The notes under the pieces: model-generated
Told to the model about the DNA's origin: nothing
Database searches by the model: none
What the model saw: the letters and a program-made list of their open reading frames with translations, nothing else
NCBI GenBank assembly: GCA_025602905.1
Contig: JAHLKI010000011.1
Location: 836,309 to 900,308 of the forward strand
Origin: Phlyctochytrium arcticum
Taxonomy: Eukaryota > Chytridiomycota > Chytridiomycetes > Chytridiales > Chytridiaceae
Length of the DNA: 64,000 nt
Reading direction: 5' to 3'
Position numbers and translations under genes: made by a program
Shown here: positions 1 through 10,663 of the stretch, one piece after another
How positions within the stretch are numbered: position 1 is the stretch's first letter
Layout of the letters: each line of letters starts with the position of its first letter

Positions 1-2244
1 CCCCTGTTACCGCCAAAGTTGGAGGAAGAATCCATTACGGAAGCGTTGCGCAGTATCGTAAATCAGAACAACCCACTCTACTATAATCGTCTGGTGACTG
101 CTCTATTTGCGCAAAGTACGGATCGTCACAAGGATTTCACGTATGAGTTCAACAGCAATGCGCAGGACATGGATCAGATGTCTGGATTAGTCACTGCTCG
201 AGTGTATGCTCATGCATTACGGATATTTCAACGCCATGGTGCAGTCCATCTTCCTGCACCGCTACTTATGCCGAAGTCAGACTTGTACGATCCACCCTCG
301 CTGAAGAAACCAGTGGAGCTGTTAGACTCGAGCGGAAACATTGTGCACTTACCCTACGACTTGACTGCGCCTTTTGCACGTTTGGTTGCGCGGTGTTCTC
401 AAACTATTGGCCCACTACCACTCAAACGCTTCACTATAGAGCCCGTATATCGCTGCAACACTGTAGGAGGTCAGCCGCGTAGCGTCCTGGAATGCGACTT
501 TGATATTGTGACGACGCATTTGAGCAACATGTGTCCAGAAGCAGAGGTCATCAAAGTCGTGATGGAGCTTTTAGAGTGCGTGGCTACACGAGGAGCTCAC
601 CCCGCGCAACTGGAAATACGGATAAATCATTGCTCACTCCTAGACGCTGTACTGGATACATGTCTTGTTCCGATTGACGCTCGCTTGCGCCGCCGAGTTT
701 ACCATATCCTGGAACAACTGGAGAAGCCAATGTCATGGTCTCAAGTCCGCTCACATCTGGCTCAGGCCGCTACTGGGCTTCCAGCGGCATCGCTTTCCTT
801 GTTGGAAAAGTTTCACCACGCCCGTGGGCCATTCGAAGCCGCTGCCAAAACCTTTGACGCTCTTGTTGATCCGCGTCTGGAAAAGGCGGTTCGCGATGTT
901 TTGGGTCACCTGAGAGTTCTAGTTGCGCATTTGGGATACCTGGGCATGCGTAATCGCGTCACCTTTGCCCCCCTGTTGGCGTACAATGCGACATACTACA
1001 AAAGTGGAGTCATGTTTCAAATTGGATGGCCGGGGAAGAAGAAGATTGGTAAGTTTGCTTTGCGGCAGAATTTGATTTTCTTGGGGCGGCATATCGACTT
1101 TTCACTGTCATAGATGTAATTGCTGCTGGAGGGCGATACGATCACTTGTTAACCCAGTTCCGGTATCCTTTCGGGCCGAGCAAGAAATTGCATGGCGTGG
1201 GCGTTCACTTCGGTCTGTATCATCATTTGCCATATGTCTTGCTCAAACATTTTTGGACTGACATTCTATGTAGCGCTTTCCAAGGCCATATCTGCTATCG
1301 TAGCCGAGCAAGCCGACAACATTCGTCGCCGACTCCCAGGCCCACCTATCACACCACTTGATGATTTAAAAAACCATCTCTCTCGCCGTTGCGATGTCCT
1401 TGTCGTCTCCTTCGGAAAACACCCCTCAGCCCTCCACGAGCGAATGTCGCTCACGGCCGATCTTTGGGCGGTCAACGTGGCCACTGACCTTTTATATCAT
1501 GACGTCGCCCACGCGTCGCAGGATGTCGTTCTTCAGGCTGAGCAACAAAACTACGTAATTATCGTCATGATCAAACAACGAAACAGTGAATCCAAACCGG
1601 GTATCATCAAAGTCCGCAACCTCGTTACCCGCGCCGAAGAGGAAGTCGTCCGCTCGGACGTTGTCTCACATATCTTGTCGGAACTGGCCGATATCTCTGC
1701 ACCATCACATCATCATAATCAGCATTCAAATAGTCATCACAGTCATCACCACCCCCACACCAGTCACAATCACCAGAATGATAACGAACCGGATCTCTCA
1801 ACTGCAGCTTTAACATCGGACCGTATGGCCTGGATCCAAGCTCCTTGGAAGCGTAATCGATTAAAACATAAGGAGCGGCTAGTCACGCTTGAACGAGGTT
1901 CGTACCTAAAACCCCCATCACCACGTCATGAACTAACGATTTGAACGTATTCAATAGCTGCTCACTCTATCACGACATCCCTCACCCACCTTCGCCACGC
2001 CCCTCTTCTCGCGCTCGACCTACCCTTAACCACAATCCATCGGCTCACATGTGCCGAATTCCATCTCCCCGAAGACGCCTTCAAAAGGTCGTTTGAGGAT
2101 CTAGCCAGCAATGTCCGCGAATATCTCTGCATCGTCAAACGTCAGGTCCTTCGGTACTGGGAAGAAGAGCAAATCCGATGGTTTTGGATGTATTCTACAG
2201 TCGAGAACGAGGTTAGGTTGTTTAGACTCAGGGGGGAAAAGTGA
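1..2244 (+). CDS. GCN2: GCN2 eIF2-alpha kinase, C-terminal part (5' end outside window)
   Basis: Gcn2 phosphorylates eIF2-alpha when uncharged tRNA binds its histidyl-tRNA-synthetase-like domain. The open frame enters at base 1 with the linker that follows the kinase domain (LLPPKLEEE), then the HisRS-like domain with its motif-2-like stretch (RFTIEPVYRCN, about residues 135-150 from the window edge) and the GGRYD motif. A degenerate anticodon-binding-like domain follows (CDVLVVSFGKHPS). Exons are about 1-1048, 1114-1215, 1272-1897 and 1958-2244; the first junction restores DVIAAGGRYD across the intron. The stop is TGA at 2242-2244. A histidine- and asparagine-rich insertion of about 25 residues lies near 1700-1780 in the C-terminal domain. 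The kinase domain is not in the window. Identity is firm; the second intron is the least certain boundary. Confidence 0.93.
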
Positions 2245-2608
2245 GGTATCCTTCAATAGCTTTTGTTACAGGAGGGTTTTTGTATATTTTTAAAGGGTAG
2301 GGTGGTTGAGTAGACATGCATACAGGGAATGTACATATTTTTATACATAGATTCATGAAAGAAAAGTGTGATGTATCTGAGCCCATTCTCCCTTTCAGTT
2401 ATTCGCCTTTGTCTGCGAAGGTGGAAATCTTTTAGGACGAGCACGTACCATAACAAATCAATAGAACGCAGAAGCAGACGCAAAAATACCACAATCGTAA
2501 ACGAAAATTCCAAAAGGATAAGCTGCCTGGTTTAGGCAGCAGGGTATGTAGTATTTATTTTCAAGACAGCCAAATACTGGTAGAATTGAATCTTTAAATT
2601 ACCTAACT
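2245..2608. other. Intergenic, GCN2/ZNF830-like tail-to-tail
   Basis: The two genes converge here. The stretch is AT-rich and should hold both 3' UTRs. I see no gene or repeat in it. Confidence 0.6.
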
Positions 2609-3631
2609 TTAATCCTCTTCTTCCTCTTCCTCATCCTCATCATCAACAAGATTGTCGTACGCATAATCCAAGTCTTCATCCTCAAATACCTTTCGTATTG
2701 ATGACTTGTTTGAGGGTGCTGACTGGGTCGTCCGCGGTGGGAGAGGTATGCGGGCATGCAAATGGGAGGTGCGGACTGATGCCGCTTGCCTGGCACCAGA
2801 CCCCTCATCAACATCATCCGAATCCGAATCCACCAGAATATCCTCTCCAGCCATCCGGTCCTGAATACTCCCACCCTGCCGGGCCTCCTTCAATCGCCGA
2901 ATACGATCTTCATAGGCCCCCTGTTCTCGCCGCCGGTCCTCGCCGCGCTCTTCCTCATCCTGCTCGTCTTCGACCTGTTCAATCACGTCGAGGGCTGCCA
3001 GGTCGGGCGCGATTTCGGCGGAAAAGGCTGCGATTTCCGCTTCAAGGGTCTCGTCGGCGAGTTTATGGAGATGGGCAGATGTTTCTCGAGCGTTTTTATG
3101 GAAGAATGTGGCGGGGAGTGTGGTTGCGGGGGAATCTGTGGTTGGAGTGGGCTGGGCAGCGGACGTCGAGGCGATTGTAGGTTCTGCCTTGGCATCAAAG
3201 AAGCCTGCGGGAAGATTTGACGCAACGTCCGGGCCTTCTTCATCTCCATCTGCCCCTTCTCGATCTATTGAATTGGAAGTCGGATCACCGGCCGTCCGAC
3301 TTTCTTCGTCATCTTCTCTGTTTTCATCATGCACTTCGACATTCTCAGCATGCTTTAAATCTGATTTAAGAGGTTTGGGACTGGAATCCTTCTTTACTGC
3401 TTTTGCTGGGGGCGTTTCCCTCTCTATGGACGGGGCAGAGCGTTTCTTGGGTGTGAGAGTTGCCGTTGGAGGGGCGATCCTGGTGGGAGGTGCAGTGCGG
3501 GCCTGTTTCCGTACAGCGGAAGGAGTAGGTGCGGCGGACCGGGCAGCCCGGGCTTGCTTGAGTAGACGTCGAACGTCCGACATTATGTCTTTTGATCTTC
3601 CTCGATTTTTGAGATTTTGGATTTTGGCCAA
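2609..3631 (-). CDS. Acidic coiled-coil protein resembling ZNF830/CCDC16 C-terminal region
   Basis: Single-exon ORF of 340 residues ending in a long Asp/Glu tail. An internal start (MSDVRRLLKQARAAR) matches the way ZNF830/CCDC16 proteins begin. Two phrases built like LPAGFFDA and LPATFFHK, followed by an acidic helix with ENR/YEDRIRRLKEAR, fit the C-terminal half of that family, which is associated with pre-mRNA processing and DNA-damage responses. The single C2H2 finger that normally follows the N-terminal helix is not visible: no CxxC...H pattern occurs. Either the finger has been lost or this is a distinct protein sharing the LPxGFF motif. The ATG at 3629-3631 gives MAKIQNLKNRGRSKDI; the second ATG, 16 codons later, is an equally good start. 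Confidence 0.55.
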   Translation of the reverse strand: MAKIQNLKNRGRSKDIMSDVRRLLKQARAARSAAPTPSAVRKQARTAPPTRIAPPTATLTPKKRSAPSIERETPPAKAVKKDSSPKPLKSDLKHAENVEVHDENREDDEESRTAGDPTSNSIDREGADGDEEGPDVASNLPAGFFDAKAEPTIASTSAAQPTPTTDSPATTLPATFFHKNARETSAHLHKLADETLEAEIAAFSAEIAPDLAALDVIEQVEDEQDEEERGEDRRREQGAYEDRIRRLKEARQGGSIQDRMAGEDILVDSDSDDVDEGSGARQAASVRTSHLHARIPLPPRTTQSAPSNKSSIRKVFEDEDLDYAYDNLVDDEDEEEEEED

Positions 3632-3898
3632 ATCTTGAAATTTGAATCTTTCAAGGGACGCATCATCATGTGACCGTGCTTTTGTGGAAGTTCGAAATTC
3701 AGTACATGCAAAAATCAGAGATCAGAATCACAACTAACAACCAGCAACCACAATCAAAACACCCTCTATTACAAAGGTCAAGAACCACCTTCACCCGTAT
3801 CAATATCCTCGCCCATTTCCCAGCGTCCTACCCAAAAAACAGAAAACCCGGGTCCCACACGCAATCACCTTTGACTTGGCTGTGGAAATCTCGTCAAT

Positions 3899-4908
3899 AT
3901 GGTCAAACTGAATTATGATGTGTTGCTATTGGCTGAATCACGGTTAAACGCTATTGGGGACCGAGAATTGGATCTGCGAGGTAAGATACTGCTTGACAAG
4001 TTTTTGTTGGCCTCGCATTGTTGGGGTTTTTTTTTGTTTATGAATGTGTGATTAATGCTGATGGTTGGATTCTTTTGGATGTTCACAGGACTCAAAATAC
4101 CCCAGATTGAGAACTTGGCTATAACAAAGGTACTGTGTTCGTCCCAATGCATAACCTCAAAACCTTCAATACTGACTGATTCCAACTAGGACGGGCACGA
4201 CGTGTTAGATTTCACCGACAATGACCTCCGGCGGCTAGACGGTTTCCCCCCCATGCGTCGACTGACCACGCTCCTCCTGAGCAACAACCGAATCTCCCGA
4301 ATCGACCCCAGCCTCGCTTCCCAACTCCCCAACCTGCGTGTCCTCATCCTCAACAATAACAGTATCGAAGAATTGGGGGATTTGGATCCGCTGGCGAATT
4401 GTGAGCGGTTGACGACCCTGAGTTTGATGGATAACTCTGTGGCCACGAAAAAGTATTATAGGTTGTATATTATTCATCGGTGTCCTAGTGTCAGGATACT
4501 GGATTTTAGGAAAGTGAAGGAGAAGGTACTCTACACCCCTCTTCAACCTTTATCAATGTGTTTGCTAATGACGTGAATTAGGAACGCATGGAAGCAGCCA
4601 AACTCTTTTCAGGAGAAGAAGGTCTCAAACTCGCCGCCTCCATTTCAGCCAAAGCTGCCGCTGCACAATCCCAACAACGCACATTTGAGCCGGGCGAATT
4701 GGGGGCCAAAAAGACGGCGAGACCCTACCAAGGCCCATCCCCCGAAGAAGCGGCACGGATCCGGGAAGCCATCAAAAATGCAAAGACGTTGGATGAAGTC
4801 ACACGGTTGGAAAAATTGTTGACTTCGGGACAGGTGCCTCAGGCTCCTGCTGCGTCATCAGCATCTAGAGGGGCTGATGCGATGGAGGAAGAGGAGGAGG
4901 AGGATTAG
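3899..4908 (+). CDS. LEA1: U2 snRNP protein A' (LEA1/SNRPA1)
   Basis: U2A' is a leucine-rich-repeat protein that pairs with U2B'' on stem-loop IV of U2 snRNA in the spliceosome. Four exons: 3899-3980, 4089-4129, 4190-4525 and 4582-4908. Joined, they begin MVKLNYDVLLLAESRLNAIGDRELDLRG, the standard U2A' start, and run through LRRs (LTTLLLSNNRISRI, LRVLILNNNSIEEL, LTTLSLMDN) to the LRR cap YRLYIIHRCPSVRILDFRKVK. A helical region and an acidic Glu/Asp tail follow. Every junction has clean GT-AG ends and keeps the frame. Length (about 260 residues) is normal. Its 3' end faces the permease gene about 330 nt away. Confidence 0.95.
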
Positions 4909-5241
4909 GGACATAACTGTACTTTAGTGGGTGGGGAGCAATCAATAAATGTTTTTTTGAGATACCATAAACCAAACGCGTTGCTTCTTGCATTCATAGC
5001 ATTCGGGAACCGAGTTTGTTATTAAAAAAGACGAGCATTAGCGAAAACTATCATAGGTACAGTATTACATCTGCAAATCTCTATAACGATGTTAAATGAG
5101 GGGTACAGAGAGGGACGAGTCTAGATTAGAGGAGTTAAATAATAAAACGTGCTTAAATATGTGGCAGAGAGTGTTGAAGAAATACAGGCGTGCAGTCATG
5201 AGGATTGGAAGGAATCTGATTCTCAAAGGGATGATGGAAAA
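4909..5241. other. Intergenic between convergent U2A' and permease genes
   Basis: AT-rich spacer containing the 3' ends of both genes, including an AATAAA-like motif near 4943. No additional gene or repeat is visible. Confidence 0.6.
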
Positions 5242-7054
5242 TTATTGGACGTGTTTCTTGTCATCAGCAGGGAATGCGTTCAGGGTAGCTTCGGAAGCCT
5301 TGGAAGACGCATTGTCCAAATCAGAGACGGGGCCTTTGAGAGAGAAAGAAAATTAGGTTTATGAATGATAGCGCCAGCGACAAAAGTATGCTTACCCTTG
5401 AACCACTTGCGAGCACTCAGGATCCACCAAGTACCAGCAAACACGAGCATAAATCCGACCGCAACGGGTGTGTAGTTGAGCGCTTTGGCTTCAACGGGCC
5501 AAGCCTGGGGAAGATTGAACAGGACAAAGGCGAGTGCGGTCCACGCACAGCCAATGGAACCAAGGAGGGTCGACCACCGTCCAAGGTTGAATTCGGACTG
5601 AACAAAGTATTTGCGACCAATAGTGATGCGCAGAAAGACGGGGATGGCGTACGAGACTGTGAATCCGATAATGGAGATACCGGAGACGGCCGAGAGGGCT
5701 TGTGGGGAGAACATGGAGGGGAGGGCGAGGATGATGACGAGAAAGGCCGAGAACCAGATGAGACGGAGGGGCATGCCGGTACGGGTGTCGAGTTTCGTCC
5801 AGAATTTGGATTTGGGAAGACCACCGTCACGGGCAAAAGCGTAGAAGGCACGAGAGTTGGCGGCCATGGTTCCGATACCGCAGCACCATCCGCAGGATAC
5901 GACGATGGCGAGGAGAACGAGGGCGCCGTTGATTCCTGCTGACTGTTTGAAGACGTATGCGGCGGCGTTTCCGGATGCGATGGCGGCACCGATGTCGTCA
6001 ATGCAAAAGTTCATGCCGAGGATAAGGGCCCAGCCCATGATTCCGGCAGCAACAATGGTGTAGACAATACCGCGGGGACCGTTAATGTACGAGTTTTCGG
6101 TTTCTTCCGACATGTGGGCCGAAGAGTCGTATCCCAACATGGACCATTGCGAGGGCAGGAGACCGAGGAGGAACACGAAACCGCGGGGAAATCCGTTGGC
6201 AGTGTAACCGCTTTCATCGTGGAATTCGGTGAATGCAAACTTGGCCGAGTTCTGTGGCAACAAAGACAGTTAGCGATTAGGGGCTGCGGATACATGTGAC
6301 AAAAACTTCGGTGACCTTGTGGGTGCTGGTGGCGAGCAAGACGGCGACAATGACGACCGTACCGAGCATGTGAACCCAAACACTGAAAATGCTCGTAAAC
6401 TTGAGCGCAATACCGCCAATACAGTTCATCAATGCTCCAGTGATGACCAAGACACAGAAAATCCCAAAGGTAGCCTCTGCGCTTACTGCCACATCATCGT
6501 GGGTCAAAGAGTACATGGACGCCAACAGCTGCGCAGCAGCCAAGACGGATCCTGATGCACCGGCAACCTGTCCCATGCAGTTGAACCATGCCTCGAACCA
6601 AGAAAAGATGGGGCCCCATTTGGGTCCACCGAGCTTGGCCGCTTGGTAGTAGAGTCCGCCGGCGGTGGGGTAGGTAGAGCAAATCTCGGCCATACAGAGA
6701 CCAATGCACATGACAAAACTGAGGACAATGAGCCAACCAAATGTCAAAGCGAGGGGCCCGCCCATTGTCATGGCAAAGGTGTAAAGGGGAATAACCCCGA
6801 TAATGACACTTGCATTGGACAAGACAAAACCGAAATTCTATCCGCAGAGGTGTTAACACATCTGTTCGTGTGAAATGAACTATGAGAAACATACCTGGAA
6901 GGCGGAAAATTGGCGCTTCAAAGTTTGTTGGTATCCAAGCTGTAAAAAGGTAGGTTTAGATCGTTTGAAATAACAAGACTCGGGGTATCACAGATCCTAC
7001 CTTTGCGAGCCGGATCTCGTCCTGGGACATGCCGTGGGTGTTCACCTCGGCCAT
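5242..7054 (-). CDS. Amino acid/GABA-type permease, APC superfamily
   Basis: Multi-spanning plasma-membrane or vacuolar transporter of the fungal amino acid/choline/GABA permease group. The start is at 7052-7054 (MAEVNTHGMSQDEIRLAK), and the first three short exons carry the cytosolic N-terminus LGYQQTLKRQFSAFQNFGF. The 181-residue exon holds the family signature CMAEICSTYPTAGGLYYQ and the segment GGPKWGPIFSWFEAWFN. A second large exon (about 5393-6256) supplies the remaining helices, including YDSSAHMSEET and SRAFYAFARDGGLP. A last exon encodes a short tail ending ADDKKHVQ (stop at 5242-5244). About 12 hydrophobic segments can be counted. Substrate cannot be fixed from sequence; GABA, choline or other amino acids are all possible. 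Confidence 0.9.
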
Positions 7055-7478
7055 GATGTTTGATGTCCTTTGCAGTGTAAAGCGAAAATTGCAATGCACC
7101 AGTCCCGAAAAAGAAAGATCAACCCAGCCAAACCCAACAAAAAAGCGGCCCCAAAAGCTTGTGCAAAAGATGAGTTTTCAGCCGTTGTGGCCGCGACACC
7201 GCTCATTTAGCTTGTTTCGGATTAATGACTCGGCGTTTTCCGGTTCCGATATCTTCCGAGCGAGATTTGAGATTCAGCCACGCTACGAGTTTCGACGAAA
7301 CTATCATTTCCCTTTGCGAAAACGAGTGGTAAGGATATGATATTAGATAGGTGGAGACACAGAATAAAAACATGCAAATTATTAGATATACATAAAAGAA
7401 GCTAGTTTTTTTGTGGGGGATATATGCAAAAGAATTAATGGGATGAGCAAGAGATTACGTGTGTGAGAAAAAGAAGAA
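7055..7478. other. Spacer between permease 5' end and TMLHE 3' end
   Basis: Holds the permease promoter region and the 3' UTR of the dioxygenase gene. No further coding sequence or repeat was recognised. Confidence 0.5.
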
Positions 7479-9023
7479 TCAAAGAGAATCACGATCCAAA
7501 ACCGTTCGAATCCTAGACTGGTAGTCATCCCAGTTGATGTATGCCCCACACAAGCGTCGTTTGCCCGTAAAACTCGCACGACCATGCAAGACGCGCCAGT
7601 TGTCAAACATGACGGCTGTCCCCGGTTCCAGTTTGAGCCAGAGCTCGTTGGAGGGGGAGCGGAGCAAGTCTGTCCAGTGTTTGAGGGCGGTGTAAAAGGA
7701 CTGGACGATAGTGGAGGGAACGCCGGATGAGTTTTGGGTGGACGAGGCGGGAATAAAGGGGGATCTATCGTCGTTGTTGAAGCGGATTTGAGAGAGGTTG
7801 GAGGGTGTGTATCGCGAGCGGGGAATGTCGCGACGGTTGGAAGGACCGCCGGGGGTTGGCAGGAGGTCAGGGTGGAGATGGTGGTTGAGGATGGGTTTGG
7901 CGGCTGCGGGTTGGATAAAGGTTGCAGGGTCACCGGCGGAATGGGCCATGAGAGGGGTAGTCGATAGCGTATGGTATGCTGCAGGGTACTTTTCCTTCAA
8001 TTGTTGGGCGACACTGAACCCGTCTACGAATAACGAATCACCGCCAGTCCCATCGTGTTCAAGTAAATGAAACATTTGGAGGCCGCAGGGGTCTGTAAAG
8101 TAGGTTGTGTCGGTGTGGGCGGGGAGGGCGAGATTAGTGTAGGCTGTGTCGCCGTGAGCAAGATCGGCCGTGAAATCCCAGAATCCGCCATAGTGGGTTT
8201 CGCGGATGAAAGCTATACGGCGGGCCAACTGTTCGGTTGCTTGAGGGGTTGCGGGGACGCCTGAGACTAGGCCTATGCCATGCACGTCAAGGTGAAGAAG
8301 CCATTCGGCGAGACCTTGGTCGTTGTTGGTTGAAGACATGACTTGGTCGAACGGGACCGTCACCGACTCTAGACGCGATGCGAGATCACTTTTCCATAAC
8401 TTTTTTTGGCGAGGTTGCGGCGTATGACTGTTTACATTGGAAGATGAGCTCGGGGGAGGCAGCTGCGGGGAATAAGAGTGGGCGCGCAGCCATGCAACAT
8501 CGAGTAGAGATTCATGTCCATCCTGCCACACAAACTTGATGGTCGTCCCGTCACTCGAGATGGCCATGGTCGTCGGCGCAATGTCGAGCGGGATAGACGA
8601 GGTATCTAGTAGTCGCTGTTTGGTGACAGAGTGGAAACACGAGGAACAGCGGCAGTGGTCGCGCAGCCAGATGCTGTTGTAGGTGGACGTGAGGCCGTCG
8701 TCAAACTGGACTGTGACGAGTCTGGGGTCATCTTTGACCCAGGCCGTCACGCCGGCTATTGTTGTGCTTTCATCCTCATGCTGCTGTTGGGCAGTAGCTG
8801 CGGCGGTCGAAGCTGTGGTGGATAGCTTTGCACTGTGGCCTAGTGCTAGCTTGGATGGCGCAGCAACAGCAGCCGTTGATGAATAAGAATTCAATGATGT
8901 CTGAGCATGGGCCCGCAAGAGCCCCGCACTCGCTCCCGTCGTCGTCTTAATCGTTGTCAAGGGTCTCGCCAGCACCTTCCACTTGTTGCAGCGCTGAGCA
9001 ACTGGCCCCACTGCTCTGAGCAT
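7479..9023 (-). CDS. TMLHE: Trimethyllysine dioxygenase, mitochondrial (carnitine biosynthesis)
   Basis: 2-oxoglutarate/Fe(II) oxygenase catalysing the first step of carnitine biosynthesis, hydroxylation of N6-trimethyllysine. The 514-residue single exon starts with a basic, Ser/Thr/Ala-rich mitochondrial-type presequence of about 80 residues. The N-terminal zinc-type domain (WLRDHCRCSSCFH, then TKQRLLDTS) follows. The catalytic jelly-roll contains HGDTAYTNLALPAHTDTTYF, with the HxD iron ligands, and the distal His in NWRVLHGRASF. HGDTAYT plus HTDTTYF favours TMLHE over gamma-butyrobetaine dioxygenase. A low-complexity insertion (about residues 355-400) is unusual. It lies next to ETFB on the same strand; both serve mitochondrial fatty-acid metabolism, though a functional link is only inferred. 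Confidence 0.9.
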   Translation of the reverse strand: MLRAVGPVAQRCNKWKVLARPLTTIKTTTGASAGLLRAHAQTSLNSYSSTAAVAAPSKLALGHSAKLSTTASTAAATAQQQHEDESTTIAGVTAWVKDDPRLVTVQFDDGLTSTYNSIWLRDHCRCSSCFHSVTKQRLLDTSSIPLDIAPTTMAISSDGTTIKFVWQDGHESLLDVAWLRAHSYSPQLPPPSSSSNVNSHTPQPRQKKLWKSDLASRLESVTVPFDQVMSSTNNDQGLAEWLLHLDVHGIGLVSGVPATPQATEQLARRIAFIRETHYGGFWDFTADLAHGDTAYTNLALPAHTDTTYFTDPCGLQMFHLLEHDGTGGDSLFVDGFSVAQQLKEKYPAAYHTLSTTPLMAHSAGDPATFIQPAAAKPILNHHLHPDLLPTPGGPSNRRDIPRSRYTPSNLSQIRFNNDDRSPFIPASSTQNSSGVPSTIVQSFYTALKHWTDLLRSPSNELWLKLEPGTAVMFDNWRVLHGRASFTGKRRLCGAYINWDDYQSRIRTVLDRDSL

Positions 9024-9735
9024 GTCTCTTGTTTTCTTTCACAAAAAGTTGCTAGTAGTTGTGTTCCTCGTTTCCCCCCTTTCAACAAATAATAAAAGTC
9101 GGTACTCGAGTTGTTGACGTCCTCTCTCCACACAAGAAAGTTCCGAAGGTGTCGCGGTAGCAAGTTCCGGACCGTTTGTTTATACTGACAAGTCAAAAGT
9201 TGCGAGTCGGCTGTCTTTCTGGGTAGTGTCTCCTCAGTCTTCAGTAGTAAGTCCTTCGAGATTCTAAGTAAGGCAAAGAGTAGGTGGTTGTCAAGATTGC
9301 TCCCAGGAAAAAAGTCGACGGCGGGCGGAGTGTTCTTGAAGGTCTTTTTGAGGTGGCTGGTCTTGCCGCTCCGAAGCTGCTGGTGGCCGCACATCCCGTG
9401 ACTGCCCGGCCGCGCTATTTACCCGGGACCCTATATTTGGCGTTTGGCGCATGATTCTCGCTGCTCTCGTGGTCGCGGCGGTGTTCAGGGGACGGATCCG
9501 ATCCTGCCAGTGCCAGGGAGACCTCTCGTCCTTGGCATTTGGCGGGCGGGGCCGAGGCGGAACAAAGGCATCAGGTTCATACAGGCTGTGGTGGGAATGG
9601 GGAAATCACCCGACAATGGATGGGGATTCGATGATTGACAAATGCATTCTAAAAAGGAAGAGGGTGTCCCGAGGGCTATAATGGAATTGGAAAAATGTGT
9701 GTATATGTGGTGTGGGATGCAAAAGAAAAAAGAGA
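9024..9735. other. Intergenic between ETFB and TMLHE
   Basis: About 0.7 kb upstream of TMLHE and downstream of ETFB, both on the minus strand. Only short unsupported ORFs are present; no RNA gene or repeat was recognised. Confidence 0.5.
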
Positions 9736-10663
9736 CTACAATACGCCAGCCTCGTTCTTGAGCTTGTTGAGCAGCTACCATCAATGGAATTAATACAGAG
9801 TTGCATATGCGGGGCACTACAACAATAACTCACCTCATCAACAGACTCCACCTTCTTGCCGCCAGACCGCTTTGGTGGCTCAGAGATGTTGATAGTCTCA
9901 ATCGTAGGCGTCACATCCACTCCCAGATCCTTGGGTGTCATCTTGTCCAGCTTCTTCTTCTTGGCCTTCATAATGTTGGGCAGCGTCGCGTAGCGAGGCG
10001 TGTTAAGGCGGAGATCGGTCGTCACAATCGCGGGCAACTTGGCAGTAATCGTCTCTGACCCGCCATCAATCTCGCACGACACGGTAAGTTTGTCACCGGC
10101 AACCTCTACTTTGGCGGCAGCCGAAGCTTGAGGCCAGTTGAGCAGACCGGCAAGCATTTGTCCGGTTTGGCCACTGTCATCATCAATCGCCTGCTTGCCC
10201 AAAAACACAAGCTCGGGCTTTTCCTTGTCCGCAACTGCCTTGATCAGCTTGGCAATCTATCCTCACTCATTAATCAAGATCCTCACATGTACTTTGGTCC
10301 CATACCATACCTGCAAGGGAAGCACTTCCTGCCCATCCGCAATCTCAACGTGGATAGCCCGATCAGCGCCCATCGCCAACGCAGTCCGCAACGTCTCCTG
10401 TGCCTTGGTAGGTCCAATCGACAAGGCAATCACTTCCTTGGCAAGCTTCTTTTCCTTCAACTTGACTGCCTCCTCAATCGCAATCTCGTCAAATGGGTTC
10501 ATGGAGTGCTGAGAGAAATCAACCGTTTAACCTATGGGGTTTGTACATATGAAGCGGGAACTAAAGAGTGTACCTTGACATTGGTATCAACCTTGCCGTT
10601 GGCGACGCGAATCTTGACGGCATAGTCGACTACTCGCTTGACGGGGACTAGGATGCGGTTCAT
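9736..10663 (-). CDS. ETFB: Electron transfer flavoprotein subunit beta
   Basis: ETF-beta forms a heterodimer with ETF-alpha in the mitochondrial matrix and passes electrons from acyl-CoA dehydrogenases to ETF-QO. Four coding exons: 10574-10663, 10311-10508, 9834-10256 and 9736-9776. They join to give [20 protein letters not shown], then [17 protein letters not shown], the adenine-nucleotide region ([23 protein letters not shown]) and the C-terminal [12 protein letters not shown]. The recognition-loop signature around [18 protein letters not shown] is intact. A donor-like GGTAAG at about 10738 and an acceptor just upstream of the ATG suggest an intron in the 5' UTR: the frame upstream of the ATG is closed by a TGA. 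Length (about 250 residues) is normal. Confidence 0.94.

Noticed and set aside
19..1113. Start of GCN2 at base 19
   Set aside because: That codon is TTG and the frame is open to base 1 with conserved linker residues; the gene begins outside the window.
3108..3638. A 176-codon plus-strand frame
   Set aside because: Shadow of the ZNF830-like gene on the minus strand, with composition dictated by it.
5417..6001. A Ser/Pro-rich 194-codon frame within the permease
   Set aside because: Alternative frame of the transporter exon, which has clear membrane helices and family motifs.
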